From CAZNVG01 sp964576475 (GTDB lineage: Bacteria > Patescibacteriota > Saccharimonadia > Saccharimonadales > CAZNVG01), in contig CAZNVG010000002.1 in assembly GCA_964576475.1 (NCBI GenBank), positions 24,327-88,326 on the forward strand: a stretch of DNA of 64,000 bases. The letters are read 5' to 3'. Shown piece by piece: positions 8,444 to 17,713 of the stretch. Position 1 is the stretch's first letter, and every line of letters begins with the position of its first letter. The notes under the pieces are model-generated. The model did no database searches. It worked only from the letters and a program-made list of their open reading frames with translations, and had not been told where the DNA came from. The position numbers and the translations under genes were made by a program.

Positions 8444-11400
8444 TCGAGACTGATCGAGCGCAGTAACTGATATGCAATCTCTGCATTCGTTACTAATGCG
8501 ATATTGGTATCTACACAAAGTCTGCGTATTGCCTTGGCGTCATCATATTTTTCGTTAGGCGAAGGTATTATGATGGCAAGTCCTATATCTGCGTTTCGTA
8601 TAGCCTGCGAAATAGAAGGCTCTCGAACTTCATGGATTTTATACACCAAACTCGATGTAATTCCATTCTGCGTAAGAAATTCATGAGTCCCGGCTGTCGC
8701 CACATATGTCCACCCAGCTCCCGATAATTCCTTGAGAAGATCTACGAAACGAAACTTCTGGCTGTCCGGGATACTTAGTATGAGCTGCTTGCTCGAAATA
8801 GATTGGCCTGTTGCCAGCCAAGACCGATAAAACGTTTCATTGAATTCTGTGCCGATTGTTGCCACTTCTCCAGTTGAAGCCATTTCTACTCCAGCTATTG
8901 GATCTGTTCCTTTAATCCTTTGGTACGAAAAGACTGGAGACTTAACCCCAATGAGATCGAGGTCCAATGTCTGATATTTTTGCTGTGTATGCTTTCCGAG
9001 CATTACTTCTGTAGCAATTTGTATGAAATTGTGTCCGCTTACTTTTGAAACAAAAGGGAATGAGCGTGAAGCGCGCACATTACACTCGATAACTTTGAGC
9101 TGATTGTCTTTGGCAATGAACTGGATATTAAATGGTCCCGTGATGTGCAGTGCTCCGATAACTGAAGCTGTGATCTTCTTAACCCGCCTAATTGTCTCTA
9201 TATATAGTCGTTGCGCTGGATACACAACTGTTGCGTCACCAGAATGCACGCCTGCATTTTCTAGATGCTCTGAAATAGCATATAAAACGATCTTCCCATT
9301 TTCTGCGACGCCATCAATTTCAAGTTCCTTAGCGCCTTCAATGAATTTTGAGATAACCACGGGATGATCAGGTGAAAGCTGTGTAGCAGCTCGCAGATAG
9401 CCTTCCAGCTCACTAGGTTTGCGCACTACTTTCATCGCACCTCCAGAGAGAACATATGAAGGCCGAATCAGCACAGGGTAGGTGACACGGTCGGCAAATC
9501 TCTTTGCTTCTGCAAGCGAGCTAACCTGCGACCACTCGGGCTGGTCTATATGAAGCGCCCTTAACATACCTGAGAACTTATTTCTGTCTTCGGCACGATC
9601 GATGTTGGTCGGCGTGGTACCGGAGATAGGCAGGCCAGCCTTGCTCAAGGGTAGGGCTAAATTATTGGCAATCTGACCACCTACCGAAACTATAATGCCT
9701 TCTGGCTGCTCAAATTCAGCAATATCTTGAACTCTTTCCTGGGTAAGCTCTTCGAAATACAGTCTGTCTGATCGATCGAAATCTGTTGATACCGTCTCAG
9801 GATTTGAATTGATGAGCACACTGGGTACAGCGTGTGTCCTTAACGTCTGCACGGTAGCAACTGCGCTCCAGTCAAACTCTACAGAGCTACCAATACTATA
9901 CGGACCCGAGCCAATTACGATATAGGGTTTGTCAAGCGGTTGTACGTCATTGTGAGAACCATGGTACGTAACATACAGGTAGTTGGTTTTAGCATCAGCT
10001 TCTCCGGCAAGAGTATCTATTTGTTTGATAACAGGAACAATTCCGTTTGATAGGCGCTTCGTACGAATACGCTTTACTGTCGTGTTCTTTAAACGGGCAA
10101 GGGCAGTATCACTAAACCCAAGTTGCTTCGCTTCTCGTAATCGAGTTGCAGTGAGCGGCGTTGATACTAGGAGTTTTTGGTACTCAGCTATGTGTTGTAG
10201 GTGGTGCAGAAACCATATATGTATTTGTGATTTCTTGTGTAGCTGTTGGATTGTTTCACCTCGCAACAGAGCATCATAAATTGCAAAAATTCGCCTATCA
10301 GTTGGTCTAGAGATTTCGTCTTCAGTGAATTCGTATGGATGAAAGCTCAAGCCATCGCAACCGTTATTGAGCATCCTGATGGCTTTTTGTAGCGCTTCAG
10401 GAAAAGATCGCCCAAGTCCCATAACTTCACCGACACTTTTCATCTCAGAGCCAATTCTGTGATCAGAATCGCTAAATTTATGTAGATCCCAGCGTGGAAT
10501 CTTTACTGCAAGATAATCGAGTGCTGGCTCAAAGAAAGCTGATGTGGTGCCCGTTACGGCATTTGTTATGTCTGGCAAATTTTTTCCTAGCAGTATCTTT
10601 GTGGCAACATATGCCAGTGGGTACCCCGTGGCTTTTGACGCCAATGCGCTCGACCTACTCAGTCGGGCGTTGACTTCTATGACACGATAATCGCCAGTTG
10701 TAGGGTGTAGCGCATACTGAATATTACACTCTCCAACGATACCTAAATGCGAAATGGTACGGAGAGCTACTTCTCTTAGACGATGATACTGCTCATTATT
10801 TAGCGTTTGCGAAGGAGCGACTACAATACTCTCGCCAGTATGCACTCCCATAGGATCAAGATTCTCCATATTGCACACCGTCACACAATTTCCGGCAGTA
10901 TCGCGAACAACTTCGTACTCAATTTCTTTCCATCCGTACAAATATTCTTCAATCAACACTTGATCAACTGAATGGAAGACCTCGGTAACTCGCGCTACTA
11001 GCTCTTTGCTATTGTTGATTAATCCCGAACCCAATCCGCCAAGACTGAACCCGCTGCGCATCATGATTGGGTAGCCGATTTCTTCACCTGCGTCGACGGC
11101 CTGCTTGGGTGTATACACAGCAATACTTCGCGCAGTGTGAACGCCAATTTCGCTGAGTGACTTTTTAAACAAAGCTCTGTCCTCAGTGCAATTAATGACC
11201 GATACCGGTGTTCCTAATACACTCACCTTATGTTTTGCCAACACGCCTAGTCGATCAAGTTCCAGACCAAGATTTAATGCAGTCTGGCCGCCAAATCCAA
11301 GCAAGATATGATCCGGTTTTTCCTTCACTATGATTTGCGTAACAGACTTTACGGTAAGCGGCTCAAAGTAGATACGATCCGCCATATCGTCATTTGTTTG

Positions 11401-11550
11401 CACGGTGGCTATGTTTGGATTTACAAGCACAGTTCTAATATGTTCTTCTCGAAGCGCTTTAAGCGCCTGCGAGCCTGAGTAATCGAACTCCCCAGCTTGA
11501 CCAATTCGTAGCCCGCCTGAACCTAGAATTAATACAGTTCGTCGACTCAT
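8440..11550 (-). CDS. carB: Carbamoyl-phosphate synthase, large subunit
   Basis: Makes carbamoyl phosphate from bicarbonate, ATP and ammonia delivered by CarA, for pyrimidine and arginine routes. The 1036-aa protein has two homologous ATP-grasp halves: the first opens with ILGSGGLRIGQAGEFDYSG and the second with VIGSGPYSIGSSVEFDWS, and both carry the E-x-N-x-R metal-binding segment (VIEVNARLSRS; VIECNVRASRS). The C-terminal allosteric domain (about 930-1036) is present but somewhat short. It overlaps carA by four bases (ATGA), as expected for coupled subunits. No other pyrimidine genes lie in this window. Confidence 0.96.
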   Translation of the reverse strand: MSRRTVLILGSGGLRIGQAGEFDYSGSQALKALREEHIRTVLVNPNIATVQTNDDMADRIYFEPLTVKSVTQIIVKEKPDHILLGFGGQTALNLGLELDRLGVLAKHKVSVLGTPVSVINCTEDRALFKKSLSEIGVHTARSIAVYTPKQAVDAGEEIGYPIMMRSGFSLGGLGSGLINNSKELVARVTEVFHSVDQVLIEEYLYGWKEIEYEVVRDTAGNCVTVCNMENLDPMGVHTGESIVVAPSQTLNNEQYHRLREVALRTISHLGIVGECNIQYALHPTTGDYRVIEVNARLSRSSALASKATGYPLAYVATKILLGKNLPDITNAVTGTTSAFFEPALDYLAVKIPRWDLHKFSDSDHRIGSEMKSVGEVMGLGRSFPEALQKAIRMLNNGCDGLSFHPYEFTEDEISRPTDRRIFAIYDALLRGETIQQLHKKSQIHIWFLHHLQHIAEYQKLLVSTPLTATRLREAKQLGFSDTALARLKNTTVKRIRTKRLSNGIVPVIKQIDTLAGEADAKTNYLYVTYHGSHNDVQPLDKPYIVIGSGPYSIGSSVEFDWSAVATVQTLRTHAVPSVLINSNPETVSTDFDRSDRLYFEELTQERVQDIAEFEQPEGIIVSVGGQIANNLALPLSKAGLPISGTTPTNIDRAEDRNKFSGMLRALHIDQPEWSQVSSLAEAKRFADRVTYPVLIRPSYVLSGGAMKVVRKPSELEGYLRAATQLSPDHPVVISKFIEGAKELEIDGVAENGKIVLYAISEHLENAGVHSGDATVVYPAQRLYIETIRRVKKITASVIGALHITGPFNIQFIAKDNQLKVIECNVRASRSFPFVSKVSGHNFIQIATEVMLGKHTQQKYQTLDLDLIGVKSPVFSYQRIKGTDPIAGVEMASTGEVATIGTEFNETFYRSWLATGQSISSKQLILSIPDSQKFRFVDLLKELSGAGWTYVATAGTHEFLTQNGITSSLVYKIHEVREPSISQAIRNADIGLAIIIPSPNEKYDDAKAIRRLCVDTNIALVTNAEIAYQLLRSISLD

Positions 11551-12722
11551 AGCATCTCCTTAAACACATCAAACAGCCAGCGAGCATCAGTTGGCCCCGG
11601 ATTAGATTCAGGGTGAAATTGCACCGCCATAAACGGCTTAGATGTGTGTGCTATTCCTTCCACCGAGCCATCGTTAAGGTTTTTGAACGAAACTCGCCAA
11701 CCGCCAGGAAGCGATCGTTCGTCTACGGCATAGCCGTGGTTCTGGCTCGTCATAATACATTTTCTCGATGACACTTCTTGGCACGGCTGATTATGACCTC
11801 TATGACCATAGGGCAGCTTATATGTCTTTGCTCCAGCCGCCAGTGCAAGCAATTGACTACCTAAGCAAATTCCAAACACTGGGATTTCTTTTTTCATGAC
11901 TTTTTTGAGTACCTGCACAGTTTGCCCATATGACGCTGGATCGCCTGGGCCGTTCGAGATAAACACTGCATCAATCGACTCATTACTGTAGTCATAGTCA
12001 AGCGGCACCCGTTTGATTCTTACCGGTAATTGCTTTAGCTGCGTAAGGATACTTTCTTTCATGCCACAATCTACGAGAATCAATGTCTTTGCATATTTCG
12101 AATTGTAGAGCCTTGGTGCTGCGATAGTGACCTTGGGAATATGCACAGTAGACGCTACCGAAACATGCATTTCACGCGGGTGAATTAAGCCATTCATGGC
12201 TCCCTTAGCACGGATATGCTTTGTAAGCGCACGGGTATCAACGCCCCAAAGCGTTGGTAGTGCGTGATCCTGTGCCCAGCGCCATAGCGGTATCCTTGTA
12301 GAGTCTATTAGGCCATCATAAAGCTGCGAAGTAACTAGCCCTCGGGCTTGAACTCGGTCCGATTCTAGGGTCGTACTATTTCCTACGCCATAGTTGCCGA
12401 CTAGCGGGTAGGTGAATACTAGTAGCTGGCCGGCGTAGGAAGGATCGCTCAGTGATTGTTCATAACCAACCATACCTGTCGTAAATACGACCTCTCCTGA
12501 TGCTTCGGCTTGATTTGGTGGACTAAATCCAAGCCACTCGCTACCGTCACTCAGAGTTAACTGACTTAATTCTGGGCAAAAAAAATAGCCCCTTTCGGGG
12601 CTCGATAGTTCGAGATTCTTTTTCTTTGGAGTGTGTTGCGGTGTTGCTTTATTCACTTGCACGGCATAATAACAGCCCACTGAATGAAGCGCAAGCTTTT
12701 TATTAGCCCGCATCTTCTTCAA
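11547..12722 (-). CDS. carA: Carbamoyl-phosphate synthase, small (glutaminase) subunit with odd leader
   Basis: Hydrolyses glutamine and channels ammonia to CarB. The glutaminase has Cys in FGICLGSQ and His/Glu in VQFHPES, and the N-terminal CarA domain starts at LTLSDGSEWLGF. The open frame is about 50 residues longer than usual: it begins inside the end of rarA and runs through an intrinsic-terminator sequence (12578-12602). No ATG, GTG or TTG lies in frame between that terminator and the conserved domain, so translation apparently passes through it. The true start may be ATG at 12713 (MRANKK), an upstream GTG, or a rare codon such as CTG after the hairpin. Confidence 0.93.
   Translation of the reverse strand: MKKMRANKKLALHSVGCYYAVQVNKATPQHTPKKKNLELSSPERGYFFCPELSQLTLSDGSEWLGFSPPNQAEASGEVVFTTGMVGYEQSLSDPSYAGQLLVFTYPLVGNYGVGNSTTLESDRVQARGLVTSQLYDGLIDSTRIPLWRWAQDHALPTLWGVDTRALTKHIRAKGAMNGLIHPREMHVSVASTVHIPKVTIAAPRLYNSKYAKTLILVDCGMKESILTQLKQLPVRIKRVPLDYDYSNESIDAVFISNGPGDPASYGQTVQVLKKVMKKEIPVFGICLGSQLLALAAGAKTYKLPYGHRGHNQPCQEVSSRKCIMTSQNHGYAVDERSLPGGWRVSFKNLNDGSVEGIAHTSKPFMAVQFHPESNPGPTDARWLFDVFKEML
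12578..12602 (-). terminator. Possible attenuator inside the carA leader
   Basis: On the minus strand, a 6-bp GC stem (12587-12592 with 12597-12602) closed by a GAAA tetraloop is followed by a near-continuous T-run (eight T at 12578-12585). It lies within the open carA frame, so it either ends rarA transcripts or works as a transcription attenuator opposed by a closely following ribosome. Confidence 0.7.
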
Positions 12723-13896
12723 AGAACGAGATGTCTCTGAGTTTTTCTGGCATAAAGCCCTTGTCGTGCTTAAAATTTGCTTCCCATTTATAGTCCTTGC
12801 CGTAATCTAGATCTTTCATTAGTTTAGTGGGGGCATTACGCAAGTGAACAGGCACAACCTCGTCTGGATATTTTTGAGCAGTCTGAAGCGCTCGGGTCAT
12901 CGCATCGCTCACTTTGCGTGATTTTTTGGCTCCGGCCAGTACGGTAGCGCAATGGAACAAATTATACTGACACTCTGGCATACCGATTCGTTCTACTGCC
13001 ATAAACGTACTAACTGCAAGATTCAGAGCACCATTTGCAGCCAAGCCTATATCCTCACTCGCAAAAATCACCATACGGCGAGCAATAAATTTAGGATCCT
13101 CACCAGCTTGTAACATTCGCGCAAGATAATAGAGCGCTGCAGTACCATCACTACCACGCAGTGACTTAATGAAAGCACTGATGATGTTGTAGTGGTATTC
13201 ACCCTTTTTGTCATAGCTTGGCATGCGTTTTTGGGCAGCCATGGAAATTACATCAGTGCTCACAATACCGTCGGTTAACTTCAGAGCAAGCTCCAAGTTT
13301 CCTAAAGCCACTCGTGCATCACCAGCAGCAATCTCAGCCAACAGCTCAAGACTTTTTTTAGGTAGTCGCTTTGCGGCAACGCCCTCTTGTTTGGCAGCTT
13401 TCTTCAGTATCGTAATAATGTCGTTAGCGTCTAGTGGTTCTAGCACCAACACGCGTGAACGACTCAAAAGTGGACCTATTACTTCAAAGCTTGGATTTTC
13501 TGTGGTTGCGCCTATAAGAGTTATAAGACCACTCTCAACATGAGGTAGGAAGGCGTCCTGCTGTGACTTGTTAAAACGATGTATTTCGTCAACAAACAAC
13601 ACAGTTCTCATTGCCAATCGTTGATTTTGTTCTGCGCGCTTAGTGATCGCCCGTACATCCGCCAGTCCAGCAGTAACCGCACTTATCTCAATGAAGTCCG
13701 CAGCAACTTCATTTGCAATTATTCTTGCTAAAGTTGTCTTTCCGCTACCGGGAGGACCCCAAAGAATAAGACTAACAGGTTGCTTACTCGAGATAATCTG
13801 ACGAATGATATTACCGGCTCCAACAAGATGCGATTGACCGACAACGTCATCAAGCGTGGTTGGGCGCATCCTCTCAGCAAGCGGTACTGTATTCAT
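12703..13896 (-). CDS. rarA: Replication-associated recombination protein A (MgsA/RarA)
   Basis: A clamp-loader-like AAA+ ATPase acting at stalled replication forks. The start MNTVPLAERMRPTTLDDVVGQ is diagnostic. Walker A GPPGSGKTT is at about 47-55, Walker B FVDEIHRFNKSQQD at about 99-112, and sensor 1 GATTENPSF follows. The C-terminal tetramerisation domain is present (ASEDIGLA; LRNAP). Length 397 is slightly shorter than typical. TATACT ends seven bases before the ATG, so its mRNA is probably leaderless. It heads rarA-carA-carB; the functional link to carbamoyl phosphate synthesis is unclear. Confidence 0.94.
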   Translation of the reverse strand: MNTVPLAERMRPTTLDDVVGQSHLVGAGNIIRQIISSKQPVSLILWGPPGSGKTTLARIIANEVAADFIEISAVTAGLADVRAITKRAEQNQRLAMRTVLFVDEIHRFNKSQQDAFLPHVESGLITLIGATTENPSFEVIGPLLSRSRVLVLEPLDANDIITILKKAAKQEGVAAKRLPKKSLELLAEIAAGDARVALGNLELALKLTDGIVSTDVISMAAQKRMPSYDKKGEYHYNIISAFIKSLRGSDGTAALYYLARMLQAGEDPKFIARRMVIFASEDIGLAANGALNLAVSTFMAVERIGMPECQYNLFHCATVLAGAKKSRKVSDAMTRALQTAQKYPDEVVPVHLRNAPTKLMKDLDYGKDYKWEANFKHDKGFMPEKLRDISFFEEDAG

Positions 13897-13967
13897 ACCC
13901 CTAAGTATACCTCTGTATCATGTGTCTGAGGCTCGTAAAATGCTTCGCAAATCAGTACAATACGCTT

Positions 13968-15089
13968 ATGCAAGATATAATCCCACCACCAAAGCGTCCC
14001 GCAGTACCCACACAAACTCCGAGTGCTCCAACCACACAAGCGACGGCACCACCAGCATTACCTGCAGAAATGGCAGCTCGCCTGGCTGAGAAAAAGAAGG
14101 CCACCACAACGACCAGTGGACCACAGAATGCCCCATCAGCGGCAAGCAAAACGCCTGAAACGATAGCAGTTGGGGGTAAAGTAAAGCCAGCTTTTCTGCG
14201 CAGATTTGCAACATGGGCTTTTGCGAGCTTAGCGATACTACTAATAGGTAGTGCAAACATTGCTTCGTGGCTTAATCAGCTTGTACTTAACAAGCAAACA
14301 TTCGTAGGAACCCTCGCACCGCTATCAGATAATGCAGTCATCCAGGATAAGGTGGCATCAACATTTACCGACAAGATACTTGAAGCTGCGCCGACTGAAG
14401 AGTTGGCGGTGAAATTGTTGCCTAAAGTTCCCCTTGACACACCTCAGGAAGAACTAAAAGCGCAGCTCAAGCCAGTCGTGAGGACATCGGTCGATAAAGC
14501 AGTACGCTCACCAGAATTCGCTGCGGCTTGGCAAACAGCGATCAATACGGGATACGATGCTACATTCGGTAATTACTCTTCAGATCAAAAAGTCTCAGTC
14601 CCCGTAGCGCCCATACTTGACCAGTTGCTCTCGAGTCTAGAAGGCACTGATCTCTCATTCATAGCCGAACAGCAGAGAGAACAGATACTGCAAACACAAA
14701 GTACTACCATGGAGATTGACAACTCTGCGCAGCTACGTGCAGTTCGCGATAACATGCAATTATTACACACTGCCGTTCCTCTACTCGTGGCGGCAGCTAT
14801 ACTGCTTGGATTATTTGCCGTCGTCATCAGCCCCTACAGATTTAAAACAACACGTAAATTATTCCTTGGTTCCGCTATTGAATTCGTTGTCACTGGAATA
14901 GTCGTTATAGTAGCTGGGAAGGCATTGTCGGGCTTTGTGCCTATAGACTATCGATCACTGGTAAGCGAGATATTGCCACAGCTTTTCAACGGTCTAATTC
15001 GGCAGTCTCTTATAGCTGGTGCCGCTTGCTTTGTCATTTGGTTTATCTTGTTCATTCTTCATAAAACAGTTTTAAGTCGCGTTAGTTAA
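13968..15089 (+). CDS. Membrane protein with Pro/Ala/Thr-rich N-terminus
   Basis: A 373-aa protein with a low-complexity, proline/alanine/threonine-rich cytoplasmic tail (about 1-75), a first transmembrane helix (about 80-102), a large extracytoplasmic region (about 105-270), and three further helices toward the C-terminus. No enzymatic motif is visible. ATG 13968 has TACAAT eight bases upstream, fitting leaderless transcription; an in-frame upstream ATG would place this box inside the gene. It is followed closely by an SGNH hydrolase, so an envelope role is likely. No named family recognised. Confidence 0.65.
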   Translation: MQDIIPPPKRPAVPTQTPSAPTTQATAPPALPAEMAARLAEKKKATTTTSGPQNAPSAASKTPETIAVGGKVKPAFLRRFATWAFASLAILLIGSANIASWLNQLVLNKQTFVGTLAPLSDNAVIQDKVASTFTDKILEAAPTEELAVKLLPKVPLDTPQEELKAQLKPVVRTSVDKAVRSPEFAAAWQTAINTGYDATFGNYSSDQKVSVPVAPILDQLLSSLEGTDLSFIAEQQREQILQTQSTTMEIDNSAQLRAVRDNMQLLHTAVPLLVAAAILLGLFAVVISPYRFKTTRKLFLGSAIEFVVTGIVVIVAGKALSGFVPIDYRSLVSEILPQLFNGLIRQSLIAGAACFVIWFILFILHKTVLSRVS

Positions 15090-15122
15090 CGACGAGTATG
15101 CTTTGCGGCGTATACTAAAGTA

Positions 15123-15806
15123 ATGAGCAAAGCATTCATCATCATCGCTGCCGTTATATGTGGGCTAACCCTTACTGAGGTTATCGCACTAGTTCGCTTA
15201 AAGCTAAGTGTTGCGAGCAATGATGCGTACTGGAAGCAAAGAGCCGAAGAGAAGGGCGAGTTGCTCTATGTCGCACTCGGAGACTCGGCAGCACAAGGAG
15301 TAGGAGCCAGCAAGCCATACAAAAGCTATGTCGGCGTCATAGCCGACCGGTTGGCCGCAAAAACCGGCAAGAGTGTACGTGTCGTTAATTTGTCCGTCAG
15401 CGGAGCTAAGGTGGACGATGCGCTACAGACCCAGATACCTAAACTTAAGAAATTAACACCAGATATAGTAACCGTCGAGATTGGCGCTAATGATATGCAA
15501 TCGTACGACGAAGCAGCCTTCGAAGCATCATTCAAAGAACTTGTCAGCTCACTACCGAAGGGTAGCTATGTTTCAAACATGCCATACTTCGGAAGTCGCG
15601 CCAAACAACGACCGAACGCTTACTCGGCAAGCTCTCGTATTGAAACCATTATCTCGACTAGCGACGCACGATTAGTCAACCTCCAGTCACTTACGCAAGC
15701 TCGTGACTCTTGGAGAGGATATGCCGCAGACTACTTCCATCCTAATGACCGAGCCTATCAGAATTGGGCGGACGCCTTCTGGCGCGAAATAATCAAAGAG
15801 CTATAA
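15123..15806 (+). CDS. Secreted or anchored SGNH/GDSL hydrolase
   Basis: A 227-aa GDSL-family esterase/lipase. One N-terminal hydrophobic helix (about 4-24) serves as signal or anchor. The catalytic Ser is in ALGDSAAQG (block I), the oxyanion Gly in NLSVSGA (block II), Asn in GANDMQ (block III), and Asp/His in DYFHPND (block V); all are intact. The substrate is probably an acyl ester of lipid or wall polymer. TATACT lies six bases before the ATG, suggesting a leaderless mRNA. Confidence 0.88.
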   Translation: MSKAFIIIAAVICGLTLTEVIALVRLKLSVASNDAYWKQRAEEKGELLYVALGDSAAQGVGASKPYKSYVGVIADRLAAKTGKSVRVVNLSVSGAKVDDALQTQIPKLKKLTPDIVTVEIGANDMQSYDEAAFEASFKELVSSLPKGSYVSNMPYFGSRAKQRPNAYSASSRIETIISTSDARLVNLQSLTQARDSWRGYAADYFHPNDRAYQNWADAFWREIIKEL

Positions 15807-15835
15807 AAAACGCGCCCTAGTTTAGAGCGCGTTTT
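15807..15835. terminator. Bidirectional intrinsic terminator
   Basis: A 9-bp stem with A-run on one side and T-run on the other (15807-15815 with 15827-15835), between the convergent SGNH hydrolase and the membrane protein at 15853. This is the compact backbone type of terminator. Confidence 0.85.
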
Positions 15836-15852
15836 ACGTTGTAAGACTTTGC

Positions 15853-16413
15853 TTACTTTGTCGCTTTATCGGCAGCAGGCTTCGAATCTACAGGCTTATC
15901 GGCAACTTTTTTTCCAGTTCCGTAATATGAGCGAATTTGGAACAGGAAGTAGAGGCTTACTACAATACCTACTAGTGGGAAAATCATTGAGAAAATGTCG
16001 CTGCTATAGACTGCATTAAAGACATCATAGAGAGCATAGACCAGTGTGCTGTAAAACAAGAGATTCCAGCCTTTTGCTTTACTTCGCGCTTTAAGACCAG
16101 GGAAGGCCACTATGTTGATAATCGACCAACCAAGCAAAGCCAATAGAGCCAACCAGAAAGTTATGCCTAGCGATGGAGTAGAAACAGTTGTTTCAATACC
16201 ATATGCTCGATTAAGTGCATCAACGTTTGAGGCAAAATTATTAACTGTGTGTCCAGCACCCCAAAAACCAAGCGTCATTAGCAGGCCGATAATTCCGAAC
16301 GCAAGGCCGAAGTAAGGACTGTACTCAACTATCCATTTTTTAGCATTTTCTGGCAACTGTACTGGTGCTTTTTTGACCAATACTTCATCAAGTTTCTTCT
16401 CTAGACTATCCAT
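15853..16413 (-). CDS. Four-helix membrane protein, 186 aa
   Basis: A short cytoplasmic start (residues 1-32) is followed by hydrophobic segments at about 33-53, 85-103, 115-132 and 138-158, then a Lys/Ala/Asp-rich tail (160-186). A clear AAGGAG ribosome binding site precedes the ATG, in contrast to the leaderless genes nearby. It resembles generic small integral membrane proteins of CPR bacteria; no motif allows a functional call. Confidence 0.6.
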   Translation of the reverse strand: MDSLEKKLDEVLVKKAPVQLPENAKKWIVEYSPYFGLAFGIIGLLMTLGFWGAGHTVNNFASNVDALNRAYGIETTVSTPSLGITFWLALLALLGWSIINIVAFPGLKARSKAKGWNLLFYSTLVYALYDVFNAVYSSDIFSMIFPLVGIVVSLYFLFQIRSYYGTGKKVADKPVDSKPAADKATK

Positions 16414-16491
16414 GTGAGGATCTCCTTGTTATTTGTATAATGCCATAATACTACGAGACGAAGCATATGGCACGACGCAAAGTAATTGTGG

Positions 16492-17055
16492 CTAGATTGG
16501 TTTTTCTTTGAGTCCAAAAATATAGCCGACAAAGGTGCTGATGAGGTGAGTGCCAAACCACACAACCACAATCCAAGCGATCGTTTCAGCAGAATAGTGT
16601 AGAACTGGCCATGTGGCGAGAACACCGCCAATGATGTAGTCTAATTGATCAAAAGGGAACCAAACCGAACCAGACGGTTTACCAACTTGACGCTTAAAGA
16701 AACTCTCTATTGCGTCACCACCAAGGGCACCAAGCGCAAACAGCGCCGCCAGAACAAAGGGATTGACTGCCGAAAGCGGCGTCACATACCCAGAGCAGGC
16801 CACACATGAGTAGGAATCTATGGATCTCTGCAAAGCCACTCCCGCTAGCGCAAAGAAGAAACCGGCGATAAAGCCTCTCACCGTCTTATTCTGTCCGAAG
16901 ATTCGCTTTCCACGGAAACTCTTGCCCCCATCAAGCGGTACGCCAAGCGGTTTCAAAAACTTCATTTTATTAGCAAAGACCGGTGCCATGTTGGCGAAAC
17001 CTGCTGGCACAAACACAACAAGTGCCACGAATATCATTTCAAATACATACTGCAT
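16492..17055 (-). CDS. CDP-archaeol synthase-like (CarS/DUF46) membrane enzyme
   Basis: A 187-aa integral membrane protein. The segment GFANMAPVF and the block DGGKSFRGKRIFGQNKTVRG match the conserved cytoplasmic loop of the CarS/DUF46 family, relatives of CdsA that activate a lipid with CTP. In archaea the substrate is an unsaturated archaetidic acid; in bacteria it is not established. ATG 17055 is preferred, with GAGG nine bases upstream and ten bases after the PHP gene stop; a longer frame would overlap that gene. It is last in a three-gene operon with a PHP phosphoesterase and a CDP-alcohol phosphotransferase, which supports a phospholipid head-group pathway. Confidence 0.8.
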   Translation of the reverse strand: MQYVFEMIFVALVVFVPAGFANMAPVFANKMKFLKPLGVPLDGGKSFRGKRIFGQNKTVRGFIAGFFFALAGVALQRSIDSYSCVACSGYVTPLSAVNPFVLAALFALGALGGDAIESFFKRQVGKPSGSVWFPFDQLDYIIGGVLATWPVLHYSAETIAWIVVVWFGTHLISTFVGYIFGLKEKPI

Positions 17056-17065
17056 CAAGAAAACC

Positions 17066-17713
17066 TCAACGCCGCCCAATTCGCTTAACACGGTTGATCT
17101 TAGGCGCAAGTAAACTCGGTAGCTTTGCGAGTTTCGTATTGTGCTCGGCTGAGCCAAGTAATGCGACTAACGTTGACTTGGTTGGCTTATGTGGGATTTT
17201 ACTATACGTTCTTCCTATACCTCGTAGGCTGTGCGCATCACTACAGGCGACCATAGCTTTTTCATGAAACACACTCCATGCTTTTGCGTGCGATCCACGA
17301 TTCTGCCATAACGCCCTACCATTACGTACCTCAATCATATCTACGTCTTTCACGATATCTTTGAGCACCGACTCCTTAATGCCGCTCCGTACTGTTTCAA
17401 AAGGGTGAGGTATAAGCACGAGGCCTTTTTGCGATTTAATTGCAGCAATTGTGTCTGCAGCAGACATGCCAGGTTCAATCCGCTTCTTTAAATATAGCCC
17501 GACTATTTCACCTTGCGTTGTCATTATCTCTTCACCAACGATAATTCTATCGCCTAGGACCTTTTTAATTGATTGCGCGGTGTCTATCTCGTTGTGGTCT
17601 GTGATGGCGACATAGTGGAGAGTTCTATTGCGCAATATTCGTGCGTAATCCTCGAGTGACAATCCACCATCTTTAGACCCGAAGCTATGTGTATGGAGAT
17701 CAATTTTAATCAT
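17066..17713 (-). CDS. PHP-domain phosphoesterase
   Basis: A 215-aa polymerase-and-histidinol-phosphatase domain protein. Metal-binding motifs are in order: DLHTHS (5-10), ITDHNE, PHPFE and CSDAH. It starts with a four-base ATGA overlap with the upstream CDP-alcohol phosphotransferase, so translation is coupled. In this setting it may remove phosphate from a lipid head group or precursor made by that enzyme. Related stand-alone PHP proteins act on nucleotides or sugar phosphates; the substrate cannot be read from sequence. Confidence 0.85.
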   Translation of the reverse strand: MIKIDLHTHSFGSKDGGLSLEDYARILRNRTLHYVAITDHNEIDTAQSIKKVLGDRIIVGEEIMTTQGEIVGLYLKKRIEPGMSAADTIAAIKSQKGLVLIPHPFETVRSGIKESVLKDIVKDVDMIEVRNGRALWQNRGSHAKAWSVFHEKAMVACSDAHSLRGIGRTYSKIPHKPTKSTLVALLGSAEHNTKLAKLPSLLAPKINRVKRIGRR

